Shown: one piece after another, positions 59,522 through 64,000 of the stretch
Layout: the number at the start of each line of letters is the position of its first letter
Position numbering within the stretch: the first letter of the stretch is position 1
Assembly: GCA_030123585.1 (NCBI GenBank)
Contig: CP126120.1
Location: 186,001-250,000, forward strand
DNA length: 64,000 nt
DNA from: Rhodanobacteraceae bacterium
Lineage (GTDB): Bacteria; Pseudomonadota; Gammaproteobacteria; Xanthomonadales; Rhodanobacteraceae
Direction of reading: 5' to 3'
Notes under the pieces: generated by a model
Database searches by the model: none
Told to the model about the DNA's origin: nothing
What the model saw: the letters and a program-made list of their open reading frames with translations, nothing else
Translations under genes and position numbers: made by a program

Positions 59522-60976
59522 ATGTCCCGCCATCATTCCCTTTCCCGGCCCGCCGAGCGGAACGCGCCGGGGTCGTCTGCCGCCCTGACCGAGGTGCAGA
59601 GGCTCGCCGCCTTCATCCACGCCGCGGACTTCCGCGACATCACTACCGCGGCGGTCGAGCAACTCAAGATCCGCATCCTCGATACCCTGGGCGTGGCGAT
59701 TGCCGCGCTGGACGCGCCGCCGCTGGTCGCGATCCGCCGGCTCACCGAATCGCTCGGTGGCAACGCCGACGCCACGCTGATCGGCGGCGGGCGCAGCGCG
59801 ATCGATCGCGCTGCGTTCCACAACATCGCGCTCAGCCGCTACCTCGATTTCATGGACAGCTATCTCGCGCCCGGCGAGACCTGCCATCCGTCCGACAACA
59901 TCGGCGCGGTGCTGGCCGCGGCGGAGAGCGCCGGCGCCAGCGGCAAGGATTTCCTGACCGCGGTGGCGGTTGCCTACCAGGTGCAAACCCGCCTGTCGGA
60001 CGTGGCGCCGGTGCGCGCGCGCGGCTTCGACCATACCGTGCAGGGCGCCTACGCGGTGGCCGGCGCGGCGGCGAAGGCGCTGCGGCTGCCGCCGGAACAG
60101 ATCGCGAACGCGATCGCGATATCCGGCACCGCCAGCAACGCTTTGCGGGTCACGCGCACCGGCGATCTTTCCAACTGGAAGGGCCTTGCCTATCCCGAGG
60201 TCGGCAAGGAGGGCGTGTTCGCGGCGCTGCTGGCGCGCGCCGGCATCACCGGGCCCGCGCAGGTATTCGAGGGCAACAAGGGCTTCAAGGAAAGCATCGC
60301 CGGCGATTTCTCCATCGACTGGTCGCGCGAGGATCTGGAAAGCGTGCTGCGGACCGTCGTCAAGAAACACAACGCCGAGGTGCACTCGCAATCGGCGATC
60401 GACGCGGCAATCACCATCGGCACCCAGACCGGCTTCCGGGCCGATGCGATCCGCGCCGTGCGCGTCAAGACCTTCCAGGTTGCCTACGACATCATCGGCG
60501 GCGGCGAGGAGGGCGACAAGCGCCGCATCCGCACCAAGGAAGAAGCCGACCACTCGCTGCCGTACTTGGTCGCGGTGGCGCTGCTCGACGGCCGGGTACA
60601 ACCGCAGCAGTTCGCGGCCGAGCGGATCGCCCGTGCGGACGTCCAGGGCCTGCTGCACAGGGTCACGGTGACGCCGCAGGCCGCGTTCACGGCGCGCTTT
60701 CCCGCCGAAATGCCTACCCAGGTGGAAGTGGAACTGTACGACGGCACGCAGTTCTGCGTGTCGGCCGCGTCGTTCCAGGGATTCACCCTGCAGCCGCTGG
60801 ACTGGACGGCGGCGTGCGGGAAGTTCCGCCCGCTGGTCGCGCCGTTCATCGACGAGGGCCTGGCCGCGAAGATCATCGAGTGCGTGCACCATCTCGATTC
60901 CCGCGAGGTGCGCGACCTGACCGCGTTGCTGGCGCAGGTGCCGGCCACGCGGACGGCGTCCGGCGCGCCGCGATAG
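59522..60976 (+). CDS. MmgE/PrpD-family protein
   Basis: A 484-residue member of the 2-methylcitrate dehydratase/cis-aconitate decarboxylase fold: VEQLKIRILDTLGVAIAALD at the N-terminus, SRYLDFMDSYLAPGETCHPSDN near the active site, and KGLAYPEVGKEGVFAALLARAG and HSQSAIDAAITIG later. A role as methylcitrate dehydratase is possible but no prpB, prpC or acnD is near. The start at 59522 lacks a clear ribosome-binding site; 59453 is in frame too. The next gene, 34 bases on, is phosphosulfolactate-synthase-like, so a joint pathway is possible. Confidence 0.87.
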   Translation: MSRHHSLSRPAERNAPGSSAALTEVQRLAAFIHAADFRDITTAAVEQLKIRILDTLGVAIAALDAPPLVAIRRLTESLGGNADATLIGGGRSAIDRAAFHNIALSRYLDFMDSYLAPGETCHPSDNIGAVLAAAESAGASGKDFLTAVAVAYQVQTRLSDVAPVRARGFDHTVQGAYAVAGAAAKALRLPPEQIANAIAISGTASNALRVTRTGDLSNWKGLAYPEVGKEGVFAALLARAGITGPAQVFEGNKGFKESIAGDFSIDWSREDLESVLRTVVKKHNAEVHSQSAIDAAITIGTQTGFRADAIRAVRVKTFQVAYDIIGGGEEGDKRRIRTKEEADHSLPYLVAVALLDGRVQPQQFAAERIARADVQGLLHRVTVTPQAAFTARFPAEMPTQVEVELYDGTQFCVSAASFQGFTLQPLDWTAACGKFRPLVAPFIDEGLAAKIIECVHHLDSREVRDLTALLAQVPATRTASGAPR

Positions 60977-61010
60977 ACCGTTTCAAGCCAGAACAAAAAG
61001 GAGACGGACC

Positions 61011-61847
61011 ATGTCCAACACCAGTTTCGATTTCATTCCGCGCGCGTATCGCCCGGACAAGCCGCGCAAGTTCGGGATCACCGAAATCCGCGCGCCGTAC
61101 TACAACACCTTCGGAACCCGCCATCTCGCCGACGTGCTCGACGTGGCCGGGCAGTGGGTGGACGGCATCAAGTGGGCCGGCGGTTCGTTCTCGCTGCTGC
61201 CGCGCGAGCAGGTGCGCGCGTTCAGCGACCTCGCGCACAAGCACGACGTGTACGTGTCATCGGGCGGCTGGATCGAGACGGTGCTGCGCTACGGGCCGGA
61301 CGCGGTCGCGCAATACCTGAAGGAGGCGAAGGAATCCGGTTTCGACGTGATCGAGATTTCGGCCGGATTCCTGACCATCCCGATCAGCGGGATGCTGCGG
61401 CTGGTGGAGCAGGTGAAGAAAGCGGGCTTCAAGGCCAAGCCGGAGCTCGGCATCCAGTTCGGTTCCGGCGGCGACTCTGGGGTTGAGGAACTGGCCGCGG
61501 AATCGAAGAAGGACATCGGCGACCTGGTGCAACGCGCCAAACGGCTGCTGGACGCGGGCGCGGACATCATCATGATCGAGTCCGAGGGCATCACCGAAAA
61601 CGTCGCGCGCTGGAACACCGCCGCGGCGGCTTCGATCATCAACGGCATCGGGCTGGAATCGGTGATGTTCGAGGCGGCGGATCCGCCGGTGTTCGAGTGG
61701 TACATCAAGAACTATGGCAACGAGGTCAACCTGTTCTGCGACCACTCGCAGATCCTGCAGCTCGAAGGCCTGCGCCAGAACGTGTGGGGCAACAAGTCCA
61801 CCTGGGGCAGGATCGCGAACCCGGCGCCGCCCGCACGCCGGAAGTGA
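61011..61847 (+). CDS. Phosphosulfolactate synthase-like (ComA-family) protein
   Basis: A 278-residue TIM-barrel protein with AAGGAG before its ATG. Family features: PRKFGITEIRAPYYNTFG, then DVLDVAGQWVDGIKWAGGSF, VYVSSGGWIETVL, FDVIEISAGFLTI and DAGADIIMIESEGITENV, as in archaeal/Bacillus ComA, which adds sulfite to phosphoenolpyruvate. Bacterial relatives are often of unknown substrate. Sulfite handling would agree with sulfur genes elsewhere in the window, but no coenzyme M or sulfolactate genes are seen, so the substrate remains open. Confidence 0.82.
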   Translation: MSNTSFDFIPRAYRPDKPRKFGITEIRAPYYNTFGTRHLADVLDVAGQWVDGIKWAGGSFSLLPREQVRAFSDLAHKHDVYVSSGGWIETVLRYGPDAVAQYLKEAKESGFDVIEISAGFLTIPISGMLRLVEQVKKAGFKAKPELGIQFGSGGDSGVEELAAESKKDIGDLVQRAKRLLDAGADIIMIESEGITENVARWNTAAAASIINGIGLESVMFEAADPPVFEWYIKNYGNEVNLFCDHSQILQLEGLRQNVWGNKSTWGRIANPAPPARRK

Positions 61848-61904
61848 TCCAGCGTAGGCGTCGGCCCAACCTTGTCGGACGCATTGCCGTGACGACGCCA
61901 TCGG

Positions 61905-61918
61905 TTGATCCCGGTCAA
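61905..61918. promoter_or_regulatory. FNR/Anr box upstream of the third Usp gene
   Basis: TTGATCCCGGTCAA, identical to the box at 36153. A class II start near 61953 gives a leader of about 64 nt for the Usp gene at 62017. Confidence 0.65.
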
Positions 61919-62016
61919 CCGCACGGTCGTTCCACCACGCATGCTGGGGTTGCCGCTGACGTTGCGAAAACGCGTGGCGGCAATGTCGAACCGATTGCCG
62001 GACGGAGCACGCCCTG

Positions 62017-62445
62017 ATGAAAATCCTGTTGCCCGTGGACGGAAGTCCAAGCAGCACCCGCGCGGTTCGCCACGTGATCCGGCACTGGAGCGGAAAGGAT
62101 TCGTCGCCGCGCGCGTCGCTGGTGCTGCTGTACGTGGACCCGCCGTTGATCGAGCGGGTGTCGCGCTACCTGACTCCGGAGGACCTGACCCGCTTCCACG
62201 CGGATCGCATGAAAACCACGGTGCGGCCGGCCCGCAGCGCATTGCGCAAGGCCGGCGTGCCGTTCGAGGAACGGCATGAAATCGGCGATCCGGCCGCGCA
62301 CATCGTCAAGCTTGCCACGAAGCTGCGTTGCGATCTCGTTGCGATGGGGTCGCACGGCCGCGGCGCGTTCCTGAGCGCCGTGCTGGGGTCCGTCGTGATG
62401 AAGGTGCTTTCGCAGTCGAAGGTGCCGGTGCTGGTGGTCAGGTAG
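62017..62445 (+). CDS. Universal stress protein (single domain)
   Basis: A 142-residue UspA-fold protein (MKILLPVDGSPSSTRAVRHV). The ATP-loop signature is intact: DLVAMGSHGRGAFLSAVLGSVVMKVL. It is preceded by an FNR-type box. The 3' end overlaps the convergent P-type ATPase gene by 8 bases. Confidence 0.92.
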   Translation: MKILLPVDGSPSSTRAVRHVIRHWSGKDSSPRASLVLLYVDPPLIERVSRYLTPEDLTRFHADRMKTTVRPARSALRKAGVPFEERHEIGDPAAHIVKLATKLRCDLVAMGSHGRGAFLSAVLGSVVMKVLSQSKVPVLVVR

Positions 62446-64000
62446 TAGCGGTGGCGACGCGGCGTGGGCGCATCGCTCGCGCGCCCATCCGCAGCACCAC
62501 GATCCATGCCGACATGGCGAGGACCACCGCGCCGATGGCCGTTGTCGTCGATGCATCCGGCAGCGCCAGTCCCATCAAGTCGCGCAGCGCGGGAATCCCG
62601 AGCACGCAGGTGAGGACGGTGGCCACGCCAACCAGCATCCACTTGATCCACGGGTTGCGGCGGTTCCGGTTCCAGCGGGCACCGTCGCGGTTGGCCAGTA
62701 CCAACAGGAACAGGCCGACCAGCAGTCCGGCGAAAACCATGGTGCGGATCTGCGCGGTTCCGGCTCCGATCGACAACAGCGCCGCGCCGCACGCCACCAG
62801 CAGTGCGGCCAGGCCGGCGCCCTGCAGCATCGCGAAAGCCAGCCGTGCGGGCGCGAACGGCGTCTGCTTCCGCGCGCGCGGCGGTCGCCGCATCACATCG
62901 TCGCTTTCCGGCTCGGCTTCGAACACCATCGAACTGGCCGGATCGATCAGGAGTTCCAGCAGCACGATGTGGACGGGGGCGAGCAGCAGCGGCCAATGCA
63001 GCAGCGCCGGGACGAGCGCGAGCACGATGATCGGCACGTGCACCGCGAACACGAATCCGGTCGCCTTGCCGATGTTGTCGTAGATGCGGCGGCCCTGGCG
63101 GATCGCGTGGACGATGCTGGCGAAACTGTCGTCCAGCAGCACCAGCGCGGCGGCTTCGCGCGCCACGTCCGTGCCGCGTTCGCCCATCGCGACGCCGACG
63201 TCGGCGGCCTTCAGGGCCGGCGCGTCGTTCACGCCGTCGCCGGTCATCGCCACCACCTCGCCCGACTGCTGCAGCAGGCGCACCAGCCGCAGCTTCTGTT
63301 CCGGGCGCAGGCGCGCGCAGATGTCCACGTGTTGGAGTCGTTCGCGCAGCAGCGCATCGTCCAGCCGGTTGATCTCTTCCCCGGTCAATACGTCGGCGCG
63401 CGCCGACAATCCGATTTCGCGGGCGACGGCTTGCGCGGTGACCGGATGGTCGCCGGTGAGCATCAGGACGCGCACGCCCGCGCTCCTGCATTCGGCGATC
63501 GCAGCCGGCACCTCCGCTCGCGGTGGATCGCCAAAGCCCAGGAATCCGACGAAATGGAAGTCGAAATCCTGTTGCCGCTCCGGCCACGTCGAGCCGTTCC
63601 AGACGCCGCGCGCGACGCCGAGCACGCGCAGCCCGCGGGCCGCCAACTCCGCCGCGTGGCGCAATGCCGCGGCGCTCTCCGCTTCCGGCAACCGGCACAG
63701 CCCCACGACGGTCTCGGGCGCACCCTTGACGGCGAGGCGATGGCCCGCTTCGCCCTCCACGGTGTACGCGCGGGTCGTCGCCAGCGTCCCGGAGGACAAC
63801 GCGTACTCGCGCGCCAACGTCCAGCCCGGGTGCGTGCGACGGGCTTCGTCGAGCCGGCTGCCCCATTCGAGGATGGCCTTTTCCATCGGATCGAACGGAT
63901 CGGGCGGCGTCGCCAACAGCGCGCACTCCGCGAGTTCGCGCGCGGCATCGGGCAAGGATCCTGCGACCTCGCCGGATGCGCTTTCGGCGAAGCCTTCCGC
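62438..64000 (-). CDS. Cation-transporting P-type ATPase, N-terminal part outside the window
   Basis: 520 codons are visible; the frame is open to the right edge, so the first half, including the DKTGT phosphorylation site and first four helices, is missing. Visible parts: end of the nucleotide domain (HRLAVKGAPETVVGLC), hinge GVRVLMLTGDHPVTAQA, the TGDGVNDAPALKAADVGVAMG loop, VVLLELLIDPASSMVFEAEP in helix 6 and further helices to ~500. The P2-type (SERCA-like) C-terminal membrane domain is complete. It resembles bacterial Ca2+/Mn2+ P2A-like pumps that often sit beside Usp genes; ion specificity is not certain. Confidence 0.9.
   Translation of the reverse strand, partial: AEGFAESASGEVAGSLPDAARELAECALLATPPDPFDPMEKAILEWGSRLDEARRTHPGWTLAREYALSSGTLATTRAYTVEGEAGHRLAVKGAPETVVGLCRLPEAESAAALRHAAELAARGLRVLGVARGVWNGSTWPERQQDFDFHFVGFLGFGDPPRAEVPAAIAECRSAGVRVLMLTGDHPVTAQAVAREIGLSARADVLTGEEINRLDDALLRERLQHVDICARLRPEQKLRLVRLLQQSGEVVAMTGDGVNDAPALKAADVGVAMGERGTDVAREAAALVLLDDSFASIVHAIRQGRRIYDNIGKATGFVFAVHVPIIVLALVPALLHWPLLLAPVHIVLLELLIDPASSMVFEAEPESDDVMRRPPRARKQTPFAPARLAFAMLQGAGLAALLVACGAALLSIGAGTAQIRTMVFAGLLVGLFLLVLANRDGARWNRNRRNPWIKWMLVGVATVLTCVLGIPALRDLMGLALPDASTTTAIGAVVLAMSAWIVVLRMGARAMRPRRVATATT

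Noticed and set aside
1..64000. CRISPR arrays, tRNA or rRNA genes, integrases, transposases, attachment sites
   Set aside because: I looked for regularly spaced repeats, cloverleaf-like conserved arms and recombinase motifs (DDE, Tyr) and saw none. The repeats found are isolated hairpin elements.

Overview
The window is GC-rich chromosomal DNA from a denitrifying gammaproteobacterium. A Rhodanobacteraceae/Xanthomonadales-type organism is my best guess, from the FabA/FabB pair, the NarGHJI/NosRZDFYL gene order and the general protein character; no 16S or other taxonomic marker is present. I saw no tRNA, rRNA, CRISPR array, transposase or phage gene. Most of the window is one respiratory super-cluster for nitrate, NO and N2O reduction plus low-oxygen and stress functions. 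It is tied together by recurrent 14-bp inverted repeats of the FNR/Anr/Dnr type (TTGAT-N4-ATCAA and close variants) in front of many operons.

Layout. 1-7453: a truncated HlyD/MacA-type adaptor, a tandem universal stress protein with a 47-residue membrane protein overlapping its end, then a five-gene ABC exporter (HlyD, two ATPases, two ABC-2 permeases) on the minus strand. 7677-14229: a CBS/DUF2267 protein, a DksA-like zinc finger protein, quinol-type NO reductase behind a perfect FNR box, a porin, a BON protein and a second Usp. 14273-17467: a CydA-like subunit lacking the oxygen-site ligands, a CydX-like peptide and no cydB, followed by hemN. 17657-25813: a BigR/SqrR-like repressor divergent from a sulfide:quinone reductase operon that runs into cytochrome b561, DUF2892, DUF302 and an RND efflux pump, then a Cys-tailed small protein and OsmC. 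25855-35929 (minus strand): narK-narG-narH-narJ-narI-ppiC-SLAC1/TehA transporter, with unusual stem-loop elements on both sides of narJ. 36256-39335: a UbiH-family hydroxylase with fabA and fabB, divergent from nar. 39389-50719 (minus strand): a ferredoxin-NADP-reductase-like flavoprotein, nosX, nosR, nosZ, nosD, nosF, nosY, nosL, tatA, azurin and a hemerythrin-like protein. 50958-53985: norC, norB, two small membrane proteins and a cytochrome c. 54058-64000: metE, a SMUG1-like glycosylase, a possible Nmad3 protein, a small coiled-coil protein, an orphan sdhB, an MmgE/PrpD protein, a phosphosulfolactate-synthase-like protein, a third Usp, and the C-terminal part of a P-type ATPase cut by the window edge.

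How it fits together: NarK imports nitrate, NarGHI reduces it to nitrite at the quinol pool, cNor and qNor reduce NO to N2O, and NosZ with its maturation set reduces N2O to N2. Azurin and cytochrome c are plausible periplasmic electron carriers. HemN supplies heme without oxygen. FabA/FabB make unsaturated fatty acids without oxygen. No nitrite reductase (nirK or nirS), cydB or FNR/Dnr regulator gene lies in the window, so these must be elsewhere or absent.
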